The notes: generated from the sequence alone by a model not told the origin. A DNA stretch of 64,000 nucleotides from Ruania alkalisoli (GCF_014960965.1 NZ_CP063169.1:901581-965580); one strand, 5' to 3'. Shown: positions 34,692 to 43,683, counted from the stretch's first letter. Numbers and translations are program-made.

Positions 34692-36467
34692 ATGGACGCA
34701 GGGCCCGAGCAGCGGCGGCCGATCCGGGAGGTCGGCGGGTACCGCCTGCTCGAGGTGCTCGGCTCCGGTGGGATGGGCACCGTCTACGAGGCGATCGACG
34801 CTGAGGACCGGCATGTCGCGGTCAAGCTCCTGCATCCGGTCTTCAGTGCTGACGACGCTGCACGCGAGCGGCTGCGACGGGAAGTGGCGACGCTGCACCG
34901 GGTGCGCGGTGAACATGTGGCGCGTGTGCTGGACGCGGAGGCTGACTCCGCCGAGGCGTTCATCGTCACCGAGCTCATCGACGGGCAGTCGCTGGAGGAG
35001 TCCGTGCGTGAGCACGGCCCGCTGGACGCCGAGGAGCTCGCCGACCTCGCGGACGGGTTGGCTGACGCGCTCGAGGCGATCCACGCCGTCGGGGTGGTCC
35101 ATCGCGACCTGAAGCCGGGCAACGTCATGCTCACCGATGACGGTCCGGTGGTGATCGACTTCGGCATCTCCCAGCTCGCGGACGACCCTCGCCTGACCCA
35201 GACCGGGCTGGTGACCGGTACCCCCGGATACGTGGATCCGCAGGTGATGCGCGGCGCGGACCCGGGGCCGGTGGGGGACTGGTGGGGGTGGGCGGCGGTG
35301 CTCGTGTTCGCCGCCACGGGGCGTGGTCCGTTCGGGAACGCTCAGGGGGTGTTGCTGCGCGTAGAGGCCGGACGCGTCGACACCGAGGGTTTGCCGCCGC
35401 GGATAGCGCAGGTGCTGCGACGGGCTCTGCACCCGGACCCTGACCGGCGGATGCGCCCGGAGGTGGTGCGTCGCGCGCTCAGCGACCATGCGACCGGCCG
35501 GGAGCCGACGTCGCTGCTCGCCGATGGTGACGAACCGGACGAGAACCTGCACGAGCCGACGGGGCGCACAGCGTTGGTGGCAGATGATCCCGATCTGGCT
35601 GTGCCGGCGCCGCTGCCGCCCTCCATCCCACCAGGTTCGGCCCCTCCTGAGCACACGGCGGTGATGCCGCAGCAGCTGCGCGACCAGTACCCCTCCACGG
35701 CGCAGTACCCCTCCACTGCGCAGTACTCCTCCACGGCGCAGGGCGAGCAACCGCCACCTCCCGACGGCGCAGCTCGCCTCCCCGATCCGGTTCACCTGGG
35801 GACTGGGCCACCTCTCCCATCGATCCAGGCCGACCCGTCTGCACCGGTGGTGCAGCCTCCTGCGTATTCACTCGGCGCCGATGGTCTTCCCGAGCGCCCC
35901 GCATGGGCCGTGCCCGCCCGTGCCCGCCCGTGGCTGTCGCTGGTATGGCTGGTGGCGCTGTCGCTGCTCGGTGGCCTCTACCCCTCGGTGGTGATGCTCG
36001 CCGCCGTCGTGCTGGTCGTCATCTTCGGTGCCATCGGTTCGGACGCACGCGCACTGCGGCAGCGACGACTGAGCCGTGGCCCGGGGCGCTGGGACCTGCC
36101 GCGCGCCACCGCTGCCTTCCCGCTGCATGTGGTGCTCGGGTTGCTGCTGACACTGCCCGGGGTGGTCGTGGCAGCGGCCGGTGTGGTGATCGTGTGGGTG
36201 CTGGCCGTCCAGGCCGTCCCGCTGGTGTTCCTTGTGCCGGCGGTGGTGGCGGTCGCGCTGCTGCTGCTGTGGTGGACTCCCTCGAGCGGGAATGCCCGGG
36301 AAGGTCAGCGAACGGTGCTGCGAGTGCTCGCGCCCGCGGGTGCCGCCGCCGCGGTGTGGGCGCTGATCGCTGCCGGGGTTGGCCTGACCGCATTGGTCCT
36401 CACAGCCCTCGGCGACGGCGCGGTGCAGTGGTGGCCGTTCCCCGTGCCGCCGATGAGGTTCTTCTGA
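34692..36467 (+). CDS. Serine/threonine protein kinase with multi-helix membrane domain
   Basis: Eukaryotic-like kinase, 591 aa. Gly-rich loop GSGGMGTVYEA (24-34), catalytic Lys45, HRDLKPGN (Asp139) and DFG (156-158): all core residues present. A Pro/Ser/Thr/Gln linker (about 270-405) contains three copies of an 18-bp unit (QYPSTA). The C-terminal about 180 residues have roughly five hydrophobic helices instead of the single helix plus PASTA domains of PknB. Kinase domain expected in the cytoplasm. Substrates unknown. Leaderless start supported by TAGGTT 6 nt upstream. Confidence 0.9.
   Translation: MDAGPEQRRPIREVGGYRLLEVLGSGGMGTVYEAIDAEDRHVAVKLLHPVFSADDAARERLRREVATLHRVRGEHVARVLDAEADSAEAFIVTELIDGQSLEESVREHGPLDAEELADLADGLADALEAIHAVGVVHRDLKPGNVMLTDDGPVVIDFGISQLADDPRLTQTGLVTGTPGYVDPQVMRGADPGPVGDWWGWAAVLVFAATGRGPFGNAQGVLLRVEAGRVDTEGLPPRIAQVLRRALHPDPDRRMRPEVVRRALSDHATGREPTSLLADGDEPDENLHEPTGRTALVADDPDLAVPAPLPPSIPPGSAPPEHTAVMPQQLRDQYPSTAQYPSTAQYSSTAQGEQPPPPDGAARLPDPVHLGTGPPLPSIQADPSAPVVQPPAYSLGADGLPERPAWAVPARARPWLSLVWLVALSLLGGLYPSVVMLAAVVLVVIFGAIGSDARALRQRRLSRGPGRWDLPRATAAFPLHVVLGLLLTLPGVVVAAAGVVIVWVLAVQAVPLVFLVPAVVAVALLLLWWTPSSGNAREGQRTVLRVLAPAGAAAAVWALIAAGVGLTALVLTALGDGAVQWWPFPVPPMRFF
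35685..35738 (+). repeat. Three 18-bp coding repeats (QYPSTA) in kinase linker
   Basis: Units at 35685, 35703 and 35721 of the form CAGTACCCCTCCACGGCG, differing at one base each in copies 2 and 3. In-frame, so copy-number change would alter linker length only. Confidence 0.85.
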
Positions 36468-36549
36468 CGCCGGCGCCTGCCGAAGGTGGGTCAGACTGCC
36501 GGAGTTGTGCAGATGCGCCGGTGCGTGCGGCCCGTGGAGGTCGGCCGCG

Positions 36550-36555
36550 TATCCT
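36550..36555 (+). promoter_or_regulatory. -10 box of leaderless gene at 36563
   Basis: TATCCT, 7 nt before the ATG at 36563; no SD sequence. Confidence 0.5.
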
Positions 36556-36562
36556 TGCGGTC

Positions 36563-37078
36563 ATGTCCGGCTCGTTCCTGCACCACGCACGCGTTGTTCC
36601 GCGTGCGCTGCGGCGTGCTGCCCGGCTGTCCTCGCCCGCTGCGCTGGTGTCGGTGCTGAGTGGCTGGTCGGTGCTCTCGATCGTGCTGGGGCGGGTGCTG
36701 CTGCCCGCCGATTGTGTGAGCGCGGACGGCGTGGCCGGATTCGTGGCTGCGAACCTGGCGCAGATGCGCTCGGTGGCTGCTTGCCCGACCGGCACGCTCG
36801 GATACGGCCCGCACACCCTCGCCGCTGTGGGCGCCTGCGCAGCGCTGCTGGCAGCGCTGGTCGTGGCACATGTGACCCTCACCGGGGTGGCGCTCTGGGT
36901 TGCCCGGGCGGCGGCGGGCGTGCGCGGAGTCCTCGCGGCCCTGCGGATCCTCCCGGGCAAGGTGCGGGTGCCGCAGCTGCTGCCGCGGGCTGAGCAGCCT
37001 TCCTGGTACAGCCGCCCCGCTCGTACAGTCCTGCAGGTCCGCCCGGTGTGGCGCCGCGGGCCGCCGGTGCTCGTCTGA
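36563..37078 (+). CDS. Small membrane protein of unknown function
   Basis: 171 aa. A basic N-terminus (HHARVVPRALRRAARL) precedes a first membrane helix at about residues 27-48. An exported loop with two cysteines (ADCVS, VAACPTG) follows, then a second long hydrophobic region at about 88-118 and a basic, Pro/Arg-rich C-terminal tail. I do not recognise the family. The two loop cysteines could form a disulfide, and the next gene encodes a DsbA-like thioredoxin, but a link is inference. The leaderless -10 box sets the start. Confidence 0.65.
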   Translation: MSGSFLHHARVVPRALRRAARLSSPAALVSVLSGWSVLSIVLGRVLLPADCVSADGVAGFVAANLAQMRSVAACPTGTLGYGPHTLAAVGACAALLAALVVAHVTLTGVALWVARAAAGVRGVLAALRILPGKVRVPQLLPRAEQPSWYSRPARTVLQVRPVWRRGPPVLV

Positions 37079-37138
37079 GTATCCGCCCCCACCCTTTCGA
37101 CCTGTAGGCCGCGGCAGCGGCCGGACAAGGACTTTCCC

Positions 37139-37921
37139 ATGGCAACCAGCAGCAAGCAGAGCAAGATAGAGCGGCGCGAAGCCGCCCGCAAGGAGGCCGA
37201 GCGTCTCCGCAAGATCCAGGATCAGCGCAATAAGCGCAACCGAGGCGTACTCATCGTGGTGGTCGTCGCCGTCGTGGCGCTGATCGCCGTCGCCGGCGTG
37301 ATGATCTACCAGGCCTCCGGCCGCACGCTCCTGACGGACTACGAAGGCGAGAGCCCCGCGGGCTCGGACCTGCACGGTGGAATCACCTTCGGGGCCGACG
37401 GCGTCGGCTCGCCGAACGAGGGCGCCCCGACCGTCGACGTCTACCTCGACTTCCAGTGCCCGCACTGTGCAACCTTTGACGCCGTCAACGGCGAGGATGT
37501 CACGCAGGCGGCGGCTGACGGTGACGCCACGGTTGTGTACCACCCGGTGGACTTCCTGGACGGCGCCGCGATGAACTCGACCCGGTCGGCGAACGCGTTC
37601 CTCGTCATCGCCACCGAGGCTCCGGAAGCGGCGTCGGAGTTCATGGCCACGATGTTCGAGAATCAGGCGAACGACGTCACCGACGAACAGATCGCCCAGA
37701 TCGCCGTCGATGCTGGCGTGCCCCAGGAGGTGGCCGACTCCTTCACCGAGGGCACCTACAACGAGTGGATCGAGCTGGCCTCTGACCAGGCCATCCGCGA
37801 CGGTTACTCCGGCACGCCGGCGATCGTCATCGACGGTGAGGTCTGGGGTACCGACGAGAACGACCCGGCCGGGCAGTGGACCACCGAGGGGGCCCTGCTG
37901 GCCGAGCTCCAGAGTCGCTGA
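37139..37921 (+). CDS. Membrane-anchored DsbA-like thioredoxin-domain protein
   Basis: Thiol-disulfide oxidoreductase on the outer membrane face (260 aa). The first 35 residues are a charged helix (SKIERREAARKEAERLRKIQ). A single membrane helix spans about 37-58. The DsbA-like domain follows, with active site C-P-H-C (Cys107, Cys110; LDFQCPHCATFD) and the cis-Pro region SGTPAIVIDG near 222. The layout matches the actinobacterial DsbA/BdbD-like family that oxidises exported proteins. ATG with AAGGAC upstream. A hairpin at 37927-37966 ends the unit. Confidence 0.9.
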   Translation: MATSSKQSKIERREAARKEAERLRKIQDQRNKRNRGVLIVVVVAVVALIAVAGVMIYQASGRTLLTDYEGESPAGSDLHGGITFGADGVGSPNEGAPTVDVYLDFQCPHCATFDAVNGEDVTQAAADGDATVVYHPVDFLDGAAMNSTRSANAFLVIATEAPEAASEFMATMFENQANDVTDEQIAQIAVDAGVPQEVADSFTEGTYNEWIELASDQAIRDGYSGTPAIVIDGEVWGTDENDPAGQWTTEGALLAELQSR

Positions 37922-37926
37922 CCACG

Positions 37927-37966
37927 TCGGCCGGGGCAGGCAGCGATTACGCCCAGCCCCGGCCGA
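37927..37966 (+). terminator. Hairpin between thioredoxin gene and tRNA-Thr
   Basis: Perfect 11-bp stem (TCGGCCGGGGC with its complement) and an 18-nt loop, starting 5 nt after the stop codon. No T-run. Confidence 0.55.
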
Positions 37967-37998
37967 TCTGGCACACTCGACTCGCCCCTCGTGGGCGC

Positions 37999-38071
37999 GC
38001 CACCTTAGCTCAGCTGGTAGAGCACCCGCCTTGTAAGCGGACGGTCGTCGGTTCGAATCCGACAGGTGGCT
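37999..38071 (+). tRNA. tRNA-Thr (anticodon TGT)
   Basis: Complete cloverleaf of 73 nt. Acceptor arms GCCACCT/AGGTGGC, D-arm GCTC-AGCTGGTA-GAGC, anticodon loop CTTGTAA with TGT, T-arm GTCGG-TTCGAAT-CCGAC, discriminator T. The anticodon stem has a C-A mismatch at its first pair (27-43). The 3' CCA is not encoded (TCCG follows), so it is added post-transcriptionally. Confidence 0.95.
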
Positions 38072-38122
38072 CCGTGAACCTCACCCGCCTCCGGCGTTTT
38101 CCTCCTGACGGCGCAGAAGTCG

Positions 38123-38128
38123 TACCGT
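38123..38128 (+). promoter_or_regulatory. -10 box of leaderless pdxK
   Basis: TACCGT followed by 6 nt and the GTG at 38135. With only 63 bp from the tRNA to the start there is no room for a TPP riboswitch. Confidence 0.55.
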
Positions 38129-38134
38129 AGGGCC

Positions 38135-38989
38135 GTGTCCGAGACCAGCATCCCCACCGAACCTGCACGCGCCTATGTGATCGCCGGCTCCGAAGCGACC
38201 GGTGGCGCCGGGATCCAGGCAGACCTGCGGACGTTCCAGGCCCTGGGTGCCTACGGCTTCGGCACCCTCACCTGCATCGTCTCCTTCGATCCCGCGGCGG
38301 ACTGGGTGCACCGGTTCGTCCCGGTCGAGTCCGCCGTGATCGCTGACCAGATCGAGGTGGCCCTGGCATGCCACGCACCGGAGGTCGTCAAGATCGGGAT
38401 GCTCGGCACCCTCGGCACGATCGACACGGTGGCCGACGCGATCGCCGGCCACCCGTGGCGGCATGTGGTGCTCGACCCGGTCCTGATCTGCAAGGGGCAA
38501 GAACCTGGTGCCGCGCTCGACACCGACAACGCCCTCCGGGAGCGGATCCTGCCACTGGCCACCGTGATCACCCCCAATCACTTCGAGGCCCGCACCCTCG
38601 CAGGGATGGAGCGCATCGAATCGGTGGACGACCTCGCTGAGGCCGCCCGGCGCATCCACGCTCTGGGCCCGAGATATGTCGTTGCCAAGGGTGGCGTCGA
38701 GCTGGACGGGCCGGACGCCGTCGACGTGCTCTTCGACGGGACGACGACGACCGTGGTGAGTACCCCGAAGATCGGCGAAGAGCGGGTCAGCGGTGCCGGT
38801 TGCACGTTCGCCGCGGCCGTGACGGCGGAGCTCGCCAAAGGGACTGAGGTGACCGATGCCGTGCAGGTGGCCAAGCGGCTCGTGACCCAGGGGATCCTCG
38901 ACCGGCTCTCCTCCCGTGCCCCGTTCGACGCCGTTCGGCTCGCCGGGCCGGTGCCCACGGAAGGCCCCGTGCAGATCCGCACCCTCTGA
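38135..38989 (+). CDS. pdxK: Pyridoxine/pyridoxal kinase (ThiD-like family)
   Basis: Ribokinase-superfamily kinase, 284 aa, expected to phosphorylate vitamin B6 vitamers in the cytoplasm. Motifs: VIAGSEATGGAGIQADLRTF near 15-34, KIGMLGT near 87, DPVLICKG, ATVITPNHFEA near 147, and GAGCTFAAAVTAELAKG near 226 (anion hole plus catalytic region with Cys in place of the Asp seen in many kinases). This GAGCTF form and the sequence pattern match the B. subtilis PdxK type more than classical hydroxymethylpyrimidine kinase ThiD, although annotation pipelines often call it thiD. No other thiamine genes are nearby. Confidence 0.85.
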   Translation: MSETSIPTEPARAYVIAGSEATGGAGIQADLRTFQALGAYGFGTLTCIVSFDPAADWVHRFVPVESAVIADQIEVALACHAPEVVKIGMLGTLGTIDTVADAIAGHPWRHVVLDPVLICKGQEPGAALDTDNALRERILPLATVITPNHFEARTLAGMERIESVDDLAEAARRIHALGPRYVVAKGGVELDGPDAVDVLFDGTTTTVVSTPKIGEERVSGAGCTFAAAVTAELAKGTEVTDAVQVAKRLVTQGILDRLSSRAPFDAVRLAGPVPTEGPVQIRTL

Positions 38990-39002
38990 GCGGGTGGGGT
39001 TC

Positions 39003-39008
39003 TAGGCT
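39003..39008 (+). promoter_or_regulatory. -10 box of leaderless S9 peptidase gene
   Basis: TAGGCT, 7 nt before the ATG at 39016; no SD sequence. Confidence 0.55.
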
Positions 39009-39015
39009 CGCCTGT

Positions 39016-41004
39016 ATGCGACCCGAGCACCTGAGCCTGTTCCGCCAACCCGGCACGCCCGCCGCACACCCCAGCGGCACCTGGGCCGTGGTGGCGATCG
39101 CCCGCCCCGACACCGAGGCCGACACTTACCCCTCGGCGCTGTGGCGCCTCAGCCTGGACAGCAGTGAGTTGCGCCCGTTCACTCACGGGCCGGGCGACTC
39201 GGAACCGGTGTTCTCTCCGGACGGGCGGTGGCTAGCGTTCATTCGTGCTGTCTCCGGTGGCAAGCCGCAGGTCGCGCTGATGCCTGCTGGCGGCGGAGAG
39301 CCACGAATCCTCACGGCACACCCGGCCGGTGTGTCCGGCCGGCTCGTGTTCTCCCCGGACTCGACGCGCCTCGCATACACGGCCCGGGTGCCCGAGGAGG
39401 GCCGGTACGGCACCGCTGACGGCGTCGGGTCCGATGCCGAGGCGCCGCGCCACATCACGCGGCTCACGTACCGCACCGACGGTCTGGGCTACTACGCCGA
39501 CCGGCCCCAGCAGCTGTTCCTCGCGCGGATTCCCTCGTCCCGGTCCCCGTTGCTCGACCCGCTCGCCGACCCGCCGTTGACGACGGATGACGGTCAGAGC
39601 GCCCATGCTGCCGCAGGCGTCGAGGTCACGCAGGTCACCACCGAACCGTATGACCACGGCACTCCCGTCTGGACCCCGGACGGCGCGGGACTGCTGACGA
39701 TCCGCTCGGCCCCCGACGCGATCGCCGGAGACCTGCTGCATCACCGGGCGGAGGCGGAATCCCAGGCAACCGTTCTCGACGTCGGCTCCCACGTGCCCGG
39801 TGCCGTGACCTTCGATGCCGCGGGGCGGCTCTGGCTGCTGCTCACCGATCAGGGTCCGGACCGGATGGACTTCATCGGCCGCTCGCCCGCGCTGTACCGC
39901 GCCGCACTGGACGGCACCACGCTCAGCGGCCTGACCCGCCTCACGGATCCGCACACGCTCACTCTGACCGGGGTGCTGGAACCGGCCGGGGACGGCGTCT
40001 TTCTCGTCGGGGCCGAACGCGGCGCCGCCCCGGTGCTCCGGTCCGACGGGGACACGGTGGTGGCTGTGCTCGACGGGCAGGTGGAGGCGCGTGCGGTCGC
40101 GGCGATGCCTGACGGCGCAGCCCTGGTGGCCGCCGGCAGTCCGGACAGCGTGGCTGACCTCTGGCACGTCCCGGCGGTGGCCGAGCCTCGGCGCGTGACC
40201 GACCTCTCCGCCCGGCTCCGGCGGGAGGCGGGCGCGGTCGAACCGGTCGAGCTGATCGCGAGCGGGGATGACGGCTACCCGGTGCACGGCTGGGTGAGCC
40301 TTCCCGAGGGTGATGGGCCGTACCCCGTGCTGCTGCTCATCCACGGCGGACCGGCCGCGCAGTACACGCCCACGTTCTTCGATGAGGTGCAGGTCTATAC
40401 CCAGGCGGGCTACGCCGTCGTGTTCTGCAACCCGCGCGGTTCGATCGGCTACGGGCAGGACCACGTGCGGGCCATCATCGGGGCTTGGGGTGACCGGGAC
40501 GCCGCCGATGTGCTCGCCTTCCTCGACGCGGCGCTCGCAGCGCATCCACGGCTGGATGCCGAGCGAGTGGGCGTGCTCGGCGGCTCCTACGGCGGCTACA
40601 TGACGGCGTGGCTGACCACCCAGACGAGGCGGTTCGTCGCGGCGATCGTCGAACGCGGTTTCCTCGATCCGGTCAGCTTCGTCGGGTCCGCCGACATCGG
40701 ATGGTTCTTCTCCCACGCCTACCTGGGAACCGACCCGGAGCAGATCGCTGCCCAGAGCCCGATGGCACATGTGGATCGAGTGCGGACACCGACCCTGGTG
40801 ATCCACTCCGAGCAGGACTGGCGATGCCCGGTGGAGCAGGGCCAGCGCTGGTACACCGAGCTGCGCCTGCGGGACGTGGAGGCCGAGCTGCTGCTCTTCC
40901 CCGGGGAGGGGCACGAGCTGAGCCGCTCCGGTCGGCCACGGCACCGGGTGGCGCGGTTCGAGCACATCCTGCGCTGGTTGGCGAAGTACCTGCCGGTCGC
41001 CTGA
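39016..41004 (+). CDS. S9-family (prolyl oligopeptidase-like) peptidase
   Basis: Cytoplasmic serine peptidase of 662 aa that should cleave short peptides, acylaminoacyl-peptidase/DPP-like. The N-terminal about 390 residues form a beta-propeller with TolB-like units (PVFSPDGRWLAFIRA, LVFSPDSTRLAYTAR, GTPVWTPDGAGLLTI). The alpha/beta-hydrolase domain follows, with oxyanion segment LLIHGGPAAQY, nucleophile Ser524 in GGSYGGYM, Asp601 in SEQDWRCP and His633 in GEGHELSRSG. No signal peptide. Complete catalytic triad and normal length. Confidence 0.94.
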   Translation: MRPEHLSLFRQPGTPAAHPSGTWAVVAIARPDTEADTYPSALWRLSLDSSELRPFTHGPGDSEPVFSPDGRWLAFIRAVSGGKPQVALMPAGGGEPRILTAHPAGVSGRLVFSPDSTRLAYTARVPEEGRYGTADGVGSDAEAPRHITRLTYRTDGLGYYADRPQQLFLARIPSSRSPLLDPLADPPLTTDDGQSAHAAAGVEVTQVTTEPYDHGTPVWTPDGAGLLTIRSAPDAIAGDLLHHRAEAESQATVLDVGSHVPGAVTFDAAGRLWLLLTDQGPDRMDFIGRSPALYRAALDGTTLSGLTRLTDPHTLTLTGVLEPAGDGVFLVGAERGAAPVLRSDGDTVVAVLDGQVEARAVAAMPDGAALVAAGSPDSVADLWHVPAVAEPRRVTDLSARLRREAGAVEPVELIASGDDGYPVHGWVSLPEGDGPYPVLLLIHGGPAAQYTPTFFDEVQVYTQAGYAVVFCNPRGSIGYGQDHVRAIIGAWGDRDAADVLAFLDAALAAHPRLDAERVGVLGGSYGGYMTAWLTTQTRRFVAAIVERGFLDPVSFVGSADIGWFFSHAYLGTDPEQIAAQSPMAHVDRVRTPTLVIHSEQDWRCPVEQGQRWYTELRLRDVEAELLLFPGEGHELSRSGRPRHRVARFEHILRWLAKYLPVA

Positions 41005-41202
41005 TCGCGCACAGCGGCGTTCGGCGATCGTCCGTCGCAGCAGCGCTGAGTAGCCCAGCCCGCGTCCAGACCGGTGCGGGAGTCGTTCATCTCGGTGATG
41101 TCGCCTATTCATCGCGAGCACGCCGGTGAGCCATCTGGCGTACCTAGCCTCGAGAGGCTCGTCGAAGCCTGTCTATGTGTGCACCGAGAGGAACCGTCAC
41201 TC

Positions 41203-43632
41203 GTGATGTCTGGCCCCCACCGCAGAACCCGCACCGCAGTCGCCGCACTGTGCACCGCTCTGCCGATGCTGCTGTTGCCGACCGCGGCATCCAGTGCTCC
41301 GGTCGCGTCCGCGGCGACCGACCCCGTCGGCGATCTTCCACTGCTCAGCGACCCGTTCCTGCAGAGTCCTACCGCCGACGGCGTCCACGTGGTCTGGAAC
41401 ACGGAGTTCGAGGGAAGTAACCACGTCGTTCTCCTCGGTCCCCAGGTCGCCACGCTCACGGCCGAGCAAGCTCAGCAGGCCGCAGCCGGCGCGACCTTCA
41501 CCGGTGTGCGCGTCATCCACGCCGAGTCCCTGAAGTACTCACGGCTCGCGGAGGACAGTTCCTCGCGTATCCCCGATGCGGTCAGGCCCACGGAGGAGGA
41601 GGGAATCGTCCACCGTGACGTGTGGCGCCATGAGGCGACGATCGACGGTCTCGCCACCGGTGAGGTCGTGCCGTACCGGGTCGTCTCGACCGATGCGGGG
41701 GATGCGGCCGTCTCAGGCACCTTCTCACTGCGTCCTTCCCCTGCCGCCGACGACGATCTGCGCATCCTCCTCACCAGTGACCACCAGGCCATGGCGAACA
41801 CGGCCGCGAACCTCCAGCTGGCTGCTGAGACGATCGGTGACATCGACGGGGTCTTCCTCGCCGGCGACCTCGTCAACCATCCTGATCGCGCGTCGGAATG
41901 GTTCGACGATTCCCGAGGCAGCGCCTTCCTTGCGGTGCTGCAGGGCAATGGCAACCGGCTCGACAACCATGGCATCACCGCCTACCACGGCGGGGAGATC
42001 ATCCAGAACGCACCCTTGTTCCCGGCCGTGGGCAACCACGAGGTGCACGGACGAGTTGCCGGTGCGGCGAGCATCGGGGCAGCCTACGGCTCACCCGTCC
42101 CGATCGCCGTCGCCGAGGCGGAGTACGAGAGGGTCGCGGCGGAGGTGAACCCCACGGACGATCCGCAGACGAGGGCGCAGTGGATCGAGGACAACTCGTT
42201 CAGCACCACGAGCTACGAGGAGATGTTCACGCTTCCGGACGACTCTCCGGGTGGCGAGACCTACTACGCCACGACCTTCGGTGGTGTCCGTCTCGTCTCG
42301 CTCTACTCCACGCGCATCTGGCGCAGCCCGACGGCGGTTGCCGATCCCGAGGAGCGGACGTCCTCCAGCAGGTACCAGGAGGCGGCATCGAGTCTCGATG
42401 AGCCACTGGAGCAGGGGTACGGCGAACACATCTTCGAGTCACTGGCCGTCGGCAGCGAACAATACGAGTGGCTTGAAGAAGAACTCGCGAGCGATGAGTT
42501 TCAAGATGCCGCGTATCGCATTGTCATGTTGCACGAGAGTCCGCAGGGCCTGGGTGACAACGTGATGCCGCAATTCGCTGATCCGGTTCGCATCGAGGAG
42601 ACGAACGATTCTGGCGAGGTCATTGGCGTCCGCTACGAGTATCCGCCTGAGGGCAACATCTTGCGCCACGATCTGCAGCCGCTGCTCGAAGGAGCCGAGG
42701 TGGATCTGGTTCACAATGGCCACTCACACTTGTGGAACAGGTTTGAGTCGGAGAATGGCGTGAATTACCTGGAGACGTCGAATACCGGCAACACCTACGG
42801 CGCATACCACGAGCTCAGTGGCAGGTCGCGACCCCTACCAGGGCTGCCGTGGGATGACGAGAACTATCTTGCGCAAGGTAACCCCGGCGGGCTTGAGCCG
42901 ATCGTCCCGAACGTGGAGCCGTTCACCGCGGAAGACGGTACGCCGCTGCCGTTCGTTCAGAGCAACGACCTGGCGGTCTTCGCGATGTTGGACACCGGAG
43001 CCGGTGAGGTGGTCTCGTACGCGTTCGATGTGCGCACCCCCGAGATCGACCCGTGGGTGATCGATCGCTTCGAACTCGGCCGCTCCGTGGGTGAGGAGCC
43101 CGGTGGTGAGGAGCCGGGTGGTGAGGAGCCGGGTGGTGAGGAGCCGGGTGGTGAGGAGCCGGGTGGTGAGGAGCCCGGTGGTGAGGAGCCCGGTGGTGAG
43201 GAGCCCGGTGGTGAGGAGCCCGGTGACGACGGTGAACCGGCTACCGTCACGCTGTCCACGTCCTCGGTAGTTGCCGGTGATGCGCTGGAGGTGAACGGCT
43301 CCGGATTCCCTCCTGGCGAGGAAGTGCGCATCGAGCTGCACTCTCATACGATCGAGCTCGCAACGGTCGAGGCCGATGGCTCTGGAACTGTCACTGCGCA
43401 GGTGACGATCCCGGCGACGGCTGTGGGTTCGCATCGAATCGTGCTCATCTCCGAGTCGGGCGTACGGGCCTCGGCCGCGCTGACTGTGACCGCCGCGGCG
43501 GGAGGAGGCGACCTCGCCGAGACCGGCTCGGACACCCCGGTCTGGATGGTCGCCGGCAGTGCCGCACTGCTCTTCGGCGGTATGACGATGTTCCTGGTGG
43601 CCCGTCAGCGTCGCACCATTCCCGAGAGCTGA
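41203..43632 (+). CDS. Cell-wall-anchored purple-acid-phosphatase-like metallophosphoesterase
   Basis: Exported phosphoesterase of 809 aa. GTG 41203/ATG 41206 give a Sec signal (HRRTRTAVAALCTALPMLLL, then Ala-rich) preceded by AGAGGA. A fibronectin-like N-terminal domain comes first (DGVHVVWNTEFEGSNHVV). The metallophosphoesterase domain has ILLTSDHQAMANT (the usual D-x-H metal motif appears changed), FLAGDLVNHP, FPAVGNHEVHG, VMLHESPQG and VHNGHSHLWNR. Nine GGEEP units then form a spacer, followed by an Ig-like domain (VTLSTSSVVAGDALEVNGSG). A sorting signal ends the protein: LAETG, hydrophobic helix and RQRR tail. LAxTG is the class E sortase type motif of actinobacteria. Substrate unknown. 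Part of the phosphatase domain (about 42450-42790) is visibly less GC-rich. Confidence 0.85.
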   Translation: MMSGPHRRTRTAVAALCTALPMLLLPTAASSAPVASAATDPVGDLPLLSDPFLQSPTADGVHVVWNTEFEGSNHVVLLGPQVATLTAEQAQQAAAGATFTGVRVIHAESLKYSRLAEDSSSRIPDAVRPTEEEGIVHRDVWRHEATIDGLATGEVVPYRVVSTDAGDAAVSGTFSLRPSPAADDDLRILLTSDHQAMANTAANLQLAAETIGDIDGVFLAGDLVNHPDRASEWFDDSRGSAFLAVLQGNGNRLDNHGITAYHGGEIIQNAPLFPAVGNHEVHGRVAGAASIGAAYGSPVPIAVAEAEYERVAAEVNPTDDPQTRAQWIEDNSFSTTSYEEMFTLPDDSPGGETYYATTFGGVRLVSLYSTRIWRSPTAVADPEERTSSSRYQEAASSLDEPLEQGYGEHIFESLAVGSEQYEWLEEELASDEFQDAAYRIVMLHESPQGLGDNVMPQFADPVRIEETNDSGEVIGVRYEYPPEGNILRHDLQPLLEGAEVDLVHNGHSHLWNRFESENGVNYLETSNTGNTYGAYHELSGRSRPLPGLPWDDENYLAQGNPGGLEPIVPNVEPFTAEDGTPLPFVQSNDLAVFAMLDTGAGEVVSYAFDVRTPEIDPWVIDRFELGRSVGEEPGGEEPGGEEPGGEEPGGEEPGGEEPGGEEPGGEEPGGEEPGDDGEPATVTLSTSSVVAGDALEVNGSGFPPGEEVRIELHSHTIELATVEADGSGTVTAQVTIPATAVGSHRIVLISESGVRASAALTVTAAAGGGDLAETGSDTPVWMVAGSAALLFGGMTMFLVARQRRTIPES
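43090..43224 (+). repeat. Nine 15-bp coding tandem repeats (GEEPG)
   Basis: Units GGTGAGGAGCCSGGT repeat in frame nine times without indels. Units 1 and 6-9 use CCC, units 2-5 use CCG for proline, which indicates recent slippage-type expansion of sub-blocks. Encodes an acidic wall-spanning spacer. Confidence 0.95.
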
Positions 43633-43650
43633 GCCTGCAGTAATGACGGT

Positions 43651-43683
43651 GAGCCCCGGCGGGTCTGCTTCCCGCCGGGGCTC
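43651..43683 (+). terminator. Terminator after phosphatase gene
   Basis: Perfect 13-bp stem (GAGCCCCGGCGGG with its complement), 7-nt loop, 18 nt after the stop codon; no T-run. Confidence 0.8.

Noticed and set aside
38072-38134. Possible TPP riboswitch upstream of the ThiD-like gene
   Set aside because: Only 63 bp separate the tRNA from a probably leaderless start, no thi-box sequence is visible, and the protein looks like a pyridoxal kinase.
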